From CAZBDV01 sp964490765 (GTDB lineage: Bacteria > Cloacimonadota > Cloacimonadia > Cloacimonadales > JAJBBL01), in assembly GCA_964490765.1 (NCBI GenBank), contig CAZBDV010000041.1, positions 1-17,851 of the forward strand: DNA of 17,851 nucleotides, in the 5' to 3' direction. Positions 1-6,654 of this stretch are shown here, in pieces (position 1 is the stretch's first letter; each line of letters opens with the position of its first letter). Both the position numbers and the translations under genes were made by a program. Below the pieces are notes generated by a model, which had not been told where the DNA came from, ran no database searches, and saw only the letters and a list, made by a program, of their open reading frames with translations.

Positions 1-140
1 AATCTTTTTTTGCATCAAGATCCCACTAATTTACACCAACCTATGAGACACTACCCTCTAAAGCAATTAAGGTTAGAAGATCACTTCTACACCTTGTAAT
101 ATCTTTCTTCAGAAGACCGATAATAACTATTGTCTTTTTT

Positions 141-1301
141 ATGTTCATGTATGTAACATTAACAGTTGTGATCTTATCATTAGTAGGGCTTTGGACACCA
201 TATCAACTTAAGAATACAATCTTTTGGACATTATCAGTAGCCTTTGTGATGCTATTCAAAACAGAAGATTATAAACAATCACCCCATTTATTAAAGATTT
301 TAATATCTGATAATTTCAAGATACTGGTTATAATTCAGTTTATTACTTCTTTTTATACATTCAGCTTGTTGATTGAATTCTTTATTCTGCCTTTTAGTCT
401 GCTATTAGCTATGTTAGTGTTCATATCATCATTGAAGTACGAGTTTTCCTGTATTCAGAAAACACTTCACTATATTATTGCTTTAATTGGAATATATTTA
501 TTATTAGATACTCTCTTTAAGCTGATTTCTCGTTGGGATGACTTTATTCAGATAAACACGGCTTATGACTTTTTTATTCCCCCACTTCTAACACTTCTTT
601 ACATTCCGTTTATAGTCATTCTAACTACCGTTTTCGCTTACGAAAGAGCATTTATATTAATGAATCGTTTTATAGTAGACACATCAATCAGAAATTTTGC
701 TAAGCGATATTCTCTGATTAGGTTCAACCTTCGATGGAAGTTATTGGATAGATGGCTCAAACTCTTATTGACTATCAACATGACCTCGAAAGAGGAAATA
801 AAAGATTCTGTCAATCTAGTCTTCAAGATGCGGAGAAACGAACAAGAAAATAGAACAATTGAGAAAGAATATGGATGGTCTCCGTATGAAGCGAAGAGTT
901 ATCTGCTAAATGAAGGTCTCAAAACTGATTATTACCATCCTGATTCTTCTGGGATTTGGTGGGCACAATCTAATTTCAAAACAATCGACGAGTCTAATAT
1001 GAATACTATTTTATACAGTGTAGAAGGAACGGAGTCAATTGTCAAGAACCTTAAATTAGAACTAAATGTATATCTTTCCCATCATTATTCTCATTCTCTC
1101 TCAAAGTTTATTTCCTATGCAAAGAAACTTCATAAGAAGGCCTTGAATCAAGAAATGCCATATAATATAGAAAAGTCGATTTTGAAGGGAGAGGATAAAA
1201 TATATGATATTGATTGCTTCAGAATAGAATTCAAAAAAATAAGAAGGAATCATAAGGATTATGCTTCTTATGATATGGTTTATGTACTATCAATCAGATA
1301 A
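141..1301 (+). CDS. Hypothetical polytopic membrane protein with C-terminal soluble domain
   Basis: Seen: about six hydrophobic segments in the N-terminal half (roughly residues 2-18, 25-39, 60-80, 81-96, 108-127, 144-167), then a soluble, basic and helical C-terminal part (about 180-386) containing the short motif GWSPYEAKSYL near residue 245. I do not recognise a named family, although the arrangement resembles uncharacterised bacterial membrane proteins found in accessory regions. The ATG at 141 is the first in frame but has no Shine-Dalgarno; it follows a run of T. The same frame stays open back to a TAA at 27-29, and the 37 upstream codons encode basic and hydrophobic residues that would fit as the start of the first helix. 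The true start may therefore be a rare start codon, or the 5' end may be damaged. The gene is very AT-rich compared with those after 6200. It has no operon partner; the next gene is on the other strand. The coding call is fairly safe, the function unknown. Confidence 0.65.
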   Translation: MFMYVTLTVVILSLVGLWTPYQLKNTIFWTLSVAFVMLFKTEDYKQSPHLLKILISDNFKILVIIQFITSFYTFSLLIEFFILPFSLLLAMLVFISSLKYEFSCIQKTLHYIIALIGIYLLLDTLFKLISRWDDFIQINTAYDFFIPPLLTLLYIPFIVILTTVFAYERAFILMNRFIVDTSIRNFAKRYSLIRFNLRWKLLDRWLKLLLTINMTSKEEIKDSVNLVFKMRRNEQENRTIEKEYGWSPYEAKSYLLNEGLKTDYYHPDSSGIWWAQSNFKTIDESNMNTILYSVEGTESIVKNLKLELNVYLSHHYSHSLSKFISYAKKLHKKALNQEMPYNIEKSILKGEDKIYDIDCFRIEFKKIRRNHKDYASYDMVYVLSIR

Positions 1302-1573
1302 GTTTAAGTATTTGCATAGGTTGTTACTTCTATCTTTTTTATTGGTAGTGTCCCAATGTCAATGGTATCGTAAAGTGCACCATGCCGATTCTGAAAAGTG
1401 CTCCATTTGATACAGAAAATCGGTACAGTTAACTCCGAATCTAAAACTTACCAATGAAGCATATACCGGATTCAACTTCTAACAAAATATTACTAATATT
1501 AGACAAGCAATCGGTATTAGCTTTCGAGTTTTCGGCAGGTATTATTGCAATAGAAATCAACAGGCTCAAAGGG

Positions 1574-2263
1574 TTAACCTGTCAAAAACTCTTTCCGTAA
1601 AAAAGATTCTATTGCCTCAGCGCGTTTTAACCTGCCTCGCTTCCTGTTTACGTTGATCTGGAGATCAAGTGGTGGTACCTTTATCTGATAACCACACCAG
1701 TTGACCTCTTCAAGCCTTGCCAGGGCAGTGGGGCCACAGTCTCCCGGTTCGGGCAGATCAATCTTCGGTGAGGGATCAGAAGCGATATCAATTCTTGCTT
1801 TAAGGAAGATCACGCCAAAATCCTTTACTACCCATTCACTCGTGTCTCTCAGTGGTTCTATCAACTCATCGGCAAAGGTGTCCTCGATCAAAGCACAATG
1901 TCTGTTATCAATCATGATATCTACATCGTGGGGATTCAACTCTATCCCTCTAACAGCGGCTGCACAACTTCCCGTCAGCCACCATGAGATCCCACTATCC
2001 TTCACCCGCCGGCAAAAGCTTTCCAATGCTTCTTCCCAGGGAACAGCTACTCTATAAAGTAACTGATCAAACATCTCGTGGGCATTTTTTTCGAAGCAGC
2101 GAATTACTTTGTGTGTATATCTATAAGATAGAGGAAACTTTTTATAATAGCCCGCTTCATCCTTATCGTAGAAACACATGCGAAATGCTTCTTCATAAAG
2201 CGGCTCATAATCTTTGAGACGATAAATAACGTCTTCACCGGACAGTGTACAGACTGCTTTCAT
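1574..2263 (-). CDS. Nucleotidyltransferase-fold protein, copy 1
   Basis: Predicted 229-residue Pol-beta-superfamily nucleotidyltransferase. Seen: WWLTGSCAAAVRGI (residues 94-107) carries the TGS phosphate-binding turn; HDVDIMID (112-119) gives the metal-binding pair D113 and D115; a third acidic position is likely D159 in ARIDIAS. The tail VPPLDLQINVNRKRGR (197-212) is like that of free-standing nucleotidyltransferases distantly related to lincosamide or aminoglycoside adenylyltransferases. The N-terminal 90 residues are a helical extension without a motif I can name. An upstream in-frame start would add 22 residues, but the ATG at 2263 has AGGAGA seven bases before it, so I chose that. The last five residues (EFLTG) differ from copy 2 (GSFAG). 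Substrate unknown: modification of a drug, tRNA or protein is possible. No HEPN partner gene adjoins it. Confidence 0.85.
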   Translation of the reverse strand: MKAVCTLSGEDVIYRLKDYEPLYEEAFRMCFYDKDEAGYYKKFPLSYRYTHKVIRCFEKNAHEMFDQLLYRVAVPWEEALESFCRRVKDSGISWWLTGSCAAAVRGIELNPHDVDIMIDNRHCALIEDTFADELIEPLRDTSEWVVKDFGVIFLKARIDIASDPSPKIDLPEPGDCGPTALARLEEVNWCGYQIKVPPLDLQINVNRKRGRLKRAEAIESFLRKEFLTG

Positions 2264-2305
2264 CTCATTCTCCTGATTCTCTAAATCGTTAGCTACCATG
2301 GAAGT

Positions 2306-2311
2306 TGTCAA
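2306..2311 (-). promoter_or_regulatory. Possible -35 element in the duplicated leader
   Basis: On the minus strand a perfect TTGACA lies 43 bp upstream of the nucleotidyltransferase start, inside the duplicated unit, and the same hexamer is at 5954-5959 in copy 2. I see no convincing -10 hexamer at 16-18 bp, so this is only a candidate. If real, each repeat copy carries its own promoter. Confidence 0.25.
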
Positions 2312-2334
2312 GTGAAACAACAGGTGCATTTCTC

Positions 2335-2383
2335 TTGATTCTCTCCCGGAGTCCTATTGTCACGTTTACCCTGAGAGAATCAA
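2335..2383. repeat. Inverted repeat with perfect 11-bp arms
   Basis: TTGATTCTCTC (2335-2345) and GAGAGAATCAA (2373-2383) are perfect complements separated by 27 bp. The element lies just beyond the right edge of repeat copy 1, upstream of the copy 1 gene, and is missing from copy 2. Neither strand shows a good T-run after the second arm, so a terminator is less likely than an operator, a leader hairpin or a mobile-element remnant. Confidence 0.6.
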
Positions 2384-2445
2384 AAATAACTCTTCATATT
2401 CGAAGCCATAAAAGGATGTTTTTAACCATTTATCTTCAGAGATGA

Positions 2446-2465
2446 TAAAAGAACCGGGTGGTTCT
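2446..2465 (-). terminator. Rho-independent terminator of the hydrolase gene
   Basis: Read on the minus strand, AGAACC-ACCC-GGTTCT forms a 6-bp stem with a 4-nt loop and is followed by TTTTATC. It lies 16 bp past the stop codon of the gene at 2482-3378. The stem is short, so strength is uncertain. Confidence 0.5.
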
Positions 2466-2481
2466 GTCGGCTAACCAGATA

Positions 2482-3378
2482 TCAAGATTTATTTCTTTCA
2501 GGAGCAGTTTTTAACCACTGTATTATCGTCTGTGCCAATTCAGCCCTGGAATTCCTAAACGCATGATTGTCTTGAAAAGCCACAATTTTTATGTTTTTTA
2601 CTTTCACTTTCTTAAGCGCTCGGTAAAGTGGTAAAATGATGTTGTCTATGGTCACATATTGGTCATCCCACCCAGCAATCAGCAATATATCTTTCTGCGC
2701 AAGTAGCGTGGCGCTGCTTTTCAAATCAATGGTGGGAACTGATTCAGTAATGCTTTCCAGGGTTGTCTCTTTTAATAGCGCTCCTTCTGCATATCTTATT
2801 GGTCCTGTTGGTGCTTTTAACTGCTCAAACTCAGCATCGATAAAAGCTGCCAATTCCTTGTTACGAAAATATTCTCTTATAAATTCACCATGATCGTTAC
2901 CGGAGATAGAAAAAATAGATTCTATTTCAGGATGGTTTGCAGCGTAGGTTAAGGCCATTCCACCACCGAAACTCCAGCCGCCTAAGTAAATACGAGCGTT
3001 GTCAATTTTATACGTGCTAATGTTCTCTGGTTGATGAAGGAATTCAAATACTGCCTGAATGTCCTTTTGTGTATTTTCGAAACTCCACTGACCTTGACTT
3101 TTATGAGTACCACTATAGTTGAAGGTTATTGCATTAATGCCTGCTTGAGAAAGTTCACGTCCAATACTTAAAACATCTGTTTCGTTTCCAGGGAAACCCT
3201 GCAATAAAATTACGGTGGGGAAGTTTCCTGTTCCTTCTGAAATATAGAATTTACCTTTTAGAAGTACACCGTTACGATCGATGGTGATATCAACGGGAGT
3301 AGAGGTTTGGCTAAGAGCACCAACGTCAGAGGTAAAAAAGAACAGAGCCATCTTAAGAAATTTCGATATTTGTCTCAT
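2482..3378 (-). CDS. Exported alpha/beta-hydrolase
   Basis: Alpha/beta-hydrolase-fold enzyme, probably a serine esterase, acylaminoacyl peptidase-like or dienelactone hydrolase-like protein; the substrate cannot be read from the sequence. Numbering from the TTG at 3414 (310 residues), the nucleophile motif is GWSFGGG with S148, the acid is D250 or D251 in GWDDQYV, and the histidine is H284 in DNHAF. LQGFPGNETD (71-80) provides the oxyanion region. I prefer the ATG at 3378 (298 residues): GGAG lies nine bases upstream and the protein then starts MRQISKFLKMALFFF, a signal-peptide-like basic head and hydrophobic core, although an Asp in the core is unusual. The TTG at 3414 and the ATG at 3393 have no ribosome binding site. 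It stands alone between intergenic stretches. Exported location is inferred. Confidence 0.85.
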   Translation of the reverse strand: MRQISKFLKMALFFFTSDVGALSQTSTPVDITIDRNGVLLKGKFYISEGTGNFPTVILLQGFPGNETDVLSIGRELSQAGINAITFNYSGTHKSQGQWSFENTQKDIQAVFEFLHQPENISTYKIDNARIYLGGWSFGGGMALTYAANHPEIESIFSISGNDHGEFIREYFRNKELAAFIDAEFEQLKAPTGPIRYAEGALLKETTLESITESVPTIDLKSSATLLAQKDILLIAGWDDQYVTIDNIILPLYRALKKVKVKNIKIVAFQDNHAFRNSRAELAQTIIQWLKTAPERNKS

Positions 3379-3953
3379 TCTGATTATCTCCATATTATAG
3401 ATAAGTTGATTCAAGAATTATTCTGTTGATGGTTCTTACAAAAGAGCAGGTGTACTGCTGGAGATAGCAAATGTTGTTCCTGACTATCTAATCTTAACTG
3501 AAAGTTATCGGTTAATCGTTTATTATTTCTTAAGCTATACATTCTTTCCCCTTGAATATGTTGCTATTTTAGCAACCTAATCTAAACATCGGCAAGGTTT
3601 CTTACATAATTATCATATCAGTTAATCATATGCATAAATTGTCAACGCAAATATGAAATGCTTCCGTCTTGACATTCAAAAGTGCACCACTTTATTGCTT
3701 AATCAGCCCCTTGTTTTACAAGAACTTTCTTTGCTTTTGAAATTTACTGAGGGGGCTTTTGAGCGAGTGAAAAGGGTGGTTCAAAACTCCGTACAGGTGT
3801 TTCTATTTGTCCGAAGCATTCAGCTTCTCCCCCTAATCTCCTCCCCTCGCTCGTCTGACAATGAAAAGATTTAATTAGTTGTATCAGGATAAGATAAGTA
3901 GTATTATATTGAATAGTGGATATTTATCTGAAGGAAAATAAAGGAGGTTTATT
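3379..3953. other. Gene-poor spacer with hairpins and an end-like motif
   Basis: No gene supported. Contents seen: a perfect hairpin GTTGCTA-TTT-TAGCAAC at 3560-3576; a minus-strand TTGACA at 3640-3645 that could belong to a hydrolase promoter although no good -10 follows; the motif AAAAGTGCACCA at 3678-3689, matching the edges of the long repeats; and GAGCGAG (3761-3767) complementary to CTCGCTC (3846-3852). A 73-codon frame at 3653-3874 has no ribosome binding site and no family resemblance. The segment 3678-3870 could be the worn end of an insertion sequence. Confidence 0.5.
3879..3907 (+). promoter_or_regulatory. Candidate promoter of the SHOCT-protein gene
   Basis: TTGTAT (3879-3884) and TATTAT (3902-3907) are separated by 17 bp, 47 bp upstream of the ATG at 3954. 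The -10 matches well, the -35 only in half its positions. Weak evidence. Confidence 0.25.
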
Positions 3954-4184
3954 ATGTATCCGTTCTTTGGACACGGTTGGGGAATGGGCTTTGGCTGGAT
4001 TCTGGGTATTGCTATTATCGTATTGGTTATCTGGATCATCGTCAAGGCTCTGAATCAAAGTACCGGTAATAAACAACTGAAAGATAATTCACCCCTCGAT
4101 ATATTGAAAGAACGATATGCCAGAGGTGAGATAGATAAGGAAGAATTCGATCAGAAAAAGAAAGATCTGATGGAAAAAACATAA
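3954..4184 (+). CDS. Small SHOCT-domain membrane protein
   Basis: Protein of 76 residues. Seen: a Gly/Trp/Phe-rich start, one transmembrane helix (about 12-32), and a C-terminal SHOCT domain (about 46-74) with the typical pattern LDILKERYARGEIDKEEFDQKKKDL. SHOCT is a short helical domain often found at the end of small membrane or exported proteins and thought to serve oligomerisation; no enzymatic role is known. The start is certain: AGGAGG at 3942-3947 lies six bases before the ATG. Single-gene unit. Family assignment is strong, cellular role unknown. Confidence 0.92.
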   Translation: MYPFFGHGWGMGFGWILGIAIIVLVIWIIVKALNQSTGNKQLKDNSPLDILKERYARGEIDKEEFDQKKKDLMEKT

Positions 4185-4194
4185 CATAAAGTTT

Positions 4195-4348
4195 GCAGGT
4201 TCAACTGCCAAAAGTGTACCAGAGTGTGCCGCCCTTTCCTGCGGTTCACACCGCAGGCTATTATCTGTCACTCTCTGGCGAGGGTTTTAATGTCAGCAGG
4301 TTCAGCTGCCAAAGAGTACCAATTGCAACTGCCAAACTGAACCAATTA
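4195..4348. repeat. Cluster of related TGCCAAA..GTACCA motifs
   Basis: Three related direct repeats: 4195-4221 and 4296-4321 share GCAGGTTCA(A/G)CTGCCAAA followed by G(T/A)GTACCA with a one-base length difference, and 4325-4348 has GCAACTGCCAAACTGAACCA. The last two are nearly adjacent with a period of about 23 bp. The core resembles the AAAAGTGCACCA motifs at 1394, 3678 and 5044. Multiple short direct repeats like this are typical of transposase-binding ends in IS21-like elements, which is an inference; no transposase gene is in the window. Confidence 0.55.
4238..4257. repeat. Perfect 7-bp hairpin CCTGCGG/CCGCAGG
   Basis: CCTGCGG, loop TTCACA, CCGCAGG. It is GC-rich inside an AT-rich spacer and sits between two copies of the TGCCAAA motif. 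No T-run follows on either strand, so it is not a classical terminator. It may be part of a dispersed intergenic repeat. Confidence 0.6.
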
Positions 4349-4366
4349 TAAATGCTATTATCATCT

Positions 4367-4397
4367 CTGAACAAAGGGTTTAATCTCATTTGTTCAG
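4367..4397. repeat. Perfect 9-bp hairpin downstream of the 4428-4964 gene
   Basis: CTGAACAAA (4367-4375) and TTTGTTCAG (4389-4397) with a 13-nt loop, 31 bp beyond the stop codon of the minus-strand gene. It lacks a T-run on either side, so it may be a weak or Rho-assisted 3' end structure. Confidence 0.5.
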
Positions 4398-4427
4398 TTC
4401 GAGTTTATACTGTATAGTCCCTTCTTT

Positions 4428-4964
4428 TCAAATAATCATGCCGGGTATAACAAGATCAAAACTATAATAATCAATGTGTCTCATATCTTTCAAAGTCTCA
4501 TCCCAAAATTCAGGATATGATAGTCCACCTCGTAAAAAACGCATCGAGGCATCTAACCGAATACCAAAACCAGGTATGCTGATCGCCGGTTTTGGATAAA
4601 TTAGTTTCAATTGAGTAGAAATCTCAATCCTGTCATCATCTAATGTAAGCTGATGCGGTCCAAGAGGAATTTTTTTTACTTCAGTCTGGGATTTTCGTCC
4701 CCGATGCTCAGTGGTTAACAATATAATCTCTATTTCTTCATCTCCAACATAGGATGGATGATCTTTCATGTATTCAAATTTAATATCAACTATTATCTCA
4801 TATTCTAGATCATTATCGTTGTCCATTAATGATCCTGAATATACAATTTTCAAAGGAATCTCTCGAAAATTATGCCCCAAAGTCCTTTCAACTATTTCAC
4901 TTTCGTTGGCGATTAGACTGATGAAAACACATAACATAATCAAAATCAGGATTATATTTCTCAT
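4428..4964 (-). CDS. Exported protein of unknown family
   Basis: Protein of 178 residues. Seen: a clear signal peptide (MRNIILILIMLCVFISLIA, cleavage near residue 19-20), then an acidic mature part rich in alternating hydrophobic and charged residues that suggests beta-strands (for example YEIIVDIKFEY near 54-64 and EIEIILLTTEHRG near 77-89). No cysteine follows the signal, so it is probably periplasmic or outer-surface rather than a lipoprotein. The start is well supported by AGGAGA six bases before the ATG. It stands alone between a motif cluster and repeat copy 2, and is AT-rich like the rest of the left third. I do not recognise the family and no function is offered. Confidence 0.8.
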   Translation of the reverse strand: MRNIILILIMLCVFISLIANESEIVERTLGHNFREIPLKIVYSGSLMDNDNDLEYEIIVDIKFEYMKDHPSYVGDEEIEIILLTTEHRGRKSQTEVKKIPLGPHQLTLDDDRIEISTQLKLIYPKPAISIPGFGIRLDASMRFLRGGLSYPEFWDETLKDMRHIDYYSFDLVIPGMII

Positions 4965-5035
4965 CTTTCTTCTCCTTGATTGATTAATGGTTGCTTACAA
5001 TATCTACATTCATGAGTCAGTCATGTTTATTGTCG

Positions 5036-5972
5036 CGAATCTGAAAAGTGCACCATTTGCACAGAAAACCGGTAAATGTTAATTCCGAATCTAAAACTTG
5101 CCAATGAAGCATATACCGGATTCAACTTCTAACGATGTTTTTTATATTAGACAAGCAATCGGTATTAGCTATCGAGTTTTCGGCAGGTATTATTGCAATA
5201 GAAATCTACAGGCTCAAAGGGTTAACCTGCAAAAGACCCTTTCCGTAAAAAAGATTCTATTGCCTCAGCGCGTTTTAACCTGCCTCGCTTCCTGTTTACG
5301 TTGATCTGGAGATCAAGTGGTGGTACCTTTATCTGATAACCACACCAGTTGACCTCTTCAAGCCTTGCCAGGGCAGTGGGGCCACAGTCTCCCGGTTCGG
5401 GCAGATCAATCTTCGGTGAGGGATCAGAAGCGATATCAATTCTTGCTTTAAGGAAGATCACGCCAAAATCCTTTACTACCCATTCACTCGTGTCTCTCAG
5501 TGGTTCTATCAACTCATCGGCAAAGGTGTCCTCGATCAAAGCACAATGTCTGTTATCAATCATGATATCTACATCGTGGGGATTCAACTCTATCCCTCTA
5601 ACAGCGGCTGCACAACTTCCCGTCAGCCACCATGAGATCCCACTATCCTTCACCCGCCGGCAAAAGCTTTCCAATGCTTCTTCCCAGGGAACAGCTACTC
5701 TATAAAGTAACTGATCAAACATCTCGTGGGCATTTTTTTCGAAGCAGCGAATTACTTTGTGTGTATATCTATAAGATAGAGGAAACTTTTTATAATAGCC
5801 CGCTTCATCCTTATCGTAGAAACACATGCGAAATGCTTCTTCATAAAGCGGCTCATAATCTTTGAGACGATAAATAACGTCTTCACCGGACAGTGTACAG
5901 ACTGCTTTCATCTCATTCTCCTGATTCTCTAAAGCGTTAGCTACCATGGAAGTTGTCAAGTGAAACAACAGG
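5036..5972. repeat. Long direct repeat, copy 2 (nucleotidyltransferase cassette)
   Basis: Same orientation as 1386-2324, offset 3648-3650 bp. The left edge begins near CGAATCTGAAAAGTGCACC; the right edge ends at CAACAGG (5972). The next base starts a truncated ATPase gene, so the right junction is sharp. Differences from copy 1 are concentrated at 5036-5240 (for example the variable bases after CTTCTAAC at about 5134-5145); the coding part is unchanged apart from its 3' tip. One leader base differs (CTAAAGCG against CTAAATCG). Confidence 0.9.
5222..5911 (-). CDS. Nucleotidyltransferase-fold protein, copy 2
   Basis: Second copy of the 229-residue protein described at 1574-2263, identical through residue 224 including the TGS turn (97-99), D113, D115 and D159. 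Only the C-terminal end differs (GSFAG in place of EFLTG), caused by a small set of changes near the stop codon. The start is the ATG at 5911 with the same AGGAGA ribosome binding site. Both copies are intact, so both could be expressed. The identity of the coding part next to diverged flanks points to a very recent duplication or to gene conversion. Confidence 0.85.
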   Translation of the reverse strand: MKAVCTLSGEDVIYRLKDYEPLYEEAFRMCFYDKDEAGYYKKFPLSYRYTHKVIRCFEKNAHEMFDQLLYRVAVPWEEALESFCRRVKDSGISWWLTGSCAAAVRGIELNPHDVDIMIDNRHCALIEDTFADELIEPLRDTSEWVVKDFGVIFLKARIDIASDPSPKIDLPEPGDCGPTALARLEEVNWCGYQIKVPPLDLQINVNRKRGRLKRAEAIESFLRKGSFAG

Positions 5973-6179
5973 ATGATTCAAGCGAATACCTGGTTCTGGC
6001 GAACTATACAGAGTCAGGAAATCGACTATGTAGGGGAAATCGACGGAATATTCTCTGCCTATGAGATCAAGTGGAGCAGGAAGAAGACCACTAAACCTTC
6101 CAGATCTTTTATGGAGAACAATGGAGTTGACAAGATCAAGCTCATCAATCCACATAATAATGATGAGTTGCTCATCTAA
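5973..6179 (+). pseudogene. 3' remnant of a DUF4143-type AAA ATPase gene
   Basis: The 68 codons encode FWRTIQSQEIDYVGEIDG followed by SAYEIKWSRKK, which matches the end of the DUF4143 ATPase family (an N-terminal AAA domain, then a C-terminal DUF4143 domain with a PD-(D/E)xK-like fold; usually close to 400 residues). The conserved Glu-Ile-Asp and Glu-Ile-Lys pieces are kept. Everything upstream, including Walker A and B, is missing: the fragment starts at the exact base where repeat copy 2 ends. The ATG at 5973 has no ribosome binding site. I read it as a gene truncated when the repeat unit arrived or was rearranged. The missing front part is not elsewhere in the window. Confidence 0.8.
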
Positions 6180-6264
6180 TCTTAGTGTGTCGCAGCTAAG
6201 AGAATTCACTTGATATTTTGAGCTAGGGTTGAAGGCCAGGAGAGTACAAGGAGTTTATCAGAAG

Positions 6265-6651
6265 ATGATCGTTTACAACACCACACTGGATAATGTCCAG
6301 GCAGCAGATTTACAGGGATTCCTTGTGGGATGGGGCAAGCCTTTAACGCCGGAACAGCATTACAGAATATTGCAGAACAGCGAGTATCTCGTCATTGCTT
6401 CGGATCCGGAGAAAAAGAGGGTCGTCGGTTTCATCAATGCCCTGTCGGAAAGGGTGCACTTTGCCTTCATACCCATGCTGGAAGTTCTGCCGGAATATCA
6501 GGGAAAGGGTATCGGTACGGAATTGATGAAAAGGTTGCTGGAGCAGGTTACCCATTTAGGGTGTATCGACCTCTCCTGTGACGAGAACCTGCAACGATTC
6601 TATGAAAAGTTCGGGATGGTCAGGCACCATGCCATGCTTATCAGAAGATAA
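6265..6651 (+). CDS. GNAT-family N-acetyltransferase
   Basis: Protein of 128 residues predicted to transfer an acetyl group from acetyl-CoA to an amine; acceptor unknown. Seen: motif A, EVLPEYQGKGIGTELMKRLL (73-92), with the acetyl-CoA pyrophosphate loop Q79-G80-K81-G82-I83-G84, and the late-strand motif FYEKFGM (112-118). The N-terminal part contains a YLVIASDPEKKRVVGFINAL hairpin (41-60), the usual central strands of the fold. A TTG start at 6229 would add 12 residues, but the ATG at 6265 has AAGGAG at 6248-6253 (11-base spacing, rather long), so I prefer it. It is more GC-rich than the genes to its left. It ends 3 bp from the convergent CPBP gene. Confidence 0.88.
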   Translation: MIVYNTTLDNVQAADLQGFLVGWGKPLTPEQHYRILQNSEYLVIASDPEKKRVVGFINALSERVHFAFIPMLEVLPEYQGKGIGTELMKRLLEQVTHLGCIDLSCDENLQRFYEKFGMVRHHAMLIRR

Positions 6652-6654
6652 TTC

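Larger units (their letters stand above)
1386..2324. repeat. Long direct repeat, copy 1 (nucleotidyltransferase cassette)
   Basis: Seen: this stretch is repeated in the same orientation at 5036-5972. The shared sequence starts near CTGAAAAGTGC and ends at GTGAAACAACAGG, after which the flanks are unrelated. The part holding the coding region (about 1600-2280) appears identical to copy 2, whereas the left 190 bp differ by scattered substitutions and small indels. I find no terminal inverted repeats and no clear target-site duplication, so it does not look like a simple insertion sequence. The open stretch 1302-1385 to its left holds no gene; it contains an extra AAAGTGCACCA motif at 1372-1382. 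Confidence 0.9.

Noticed and set aside
43..99. Short frame starting at the ATG at 43
   Set aside because: Only 18 codons, no ribosome binding site, and out of frame with the membrane protein gene that follows.
1701..2057. Plus-strand frames opposite the nucleotidyltransferase genes, also at 5349-5705
   Set aside because: They are identical in both copies only because the DNA is; no ribosome binding site and low-complexity Ser-rich product.
1574..2263. MNT-HEPN or AbiE toxin-antitoxin pair
   Set aside because: The neighbouring genes are an unrelated hydrolase and membrane protein; no HEPN or AbiEi-like gene is adjacent to either copy.
1386..2324. Repeat unit as a classical insertion sequence
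   Set aside because: No transposase gene, no terminal inverted repeats and no clear target-site duplication at either copy.
3653..3874. Plus-strand frame of 73 codons in the spacer before the SHOCT gene
   Set aside because: No ribosome binding site, no recognisable domain, and the sequence contains an end-like motif and inverted repeats that explain it better.
5098..5304. Plus-strand frame of 68 codons at the left part of repeat copy 2
   Set aside because: Frame and start are not kept in copy 1, no ribosome binding site, overlaps the end of the real minus-strand gene.
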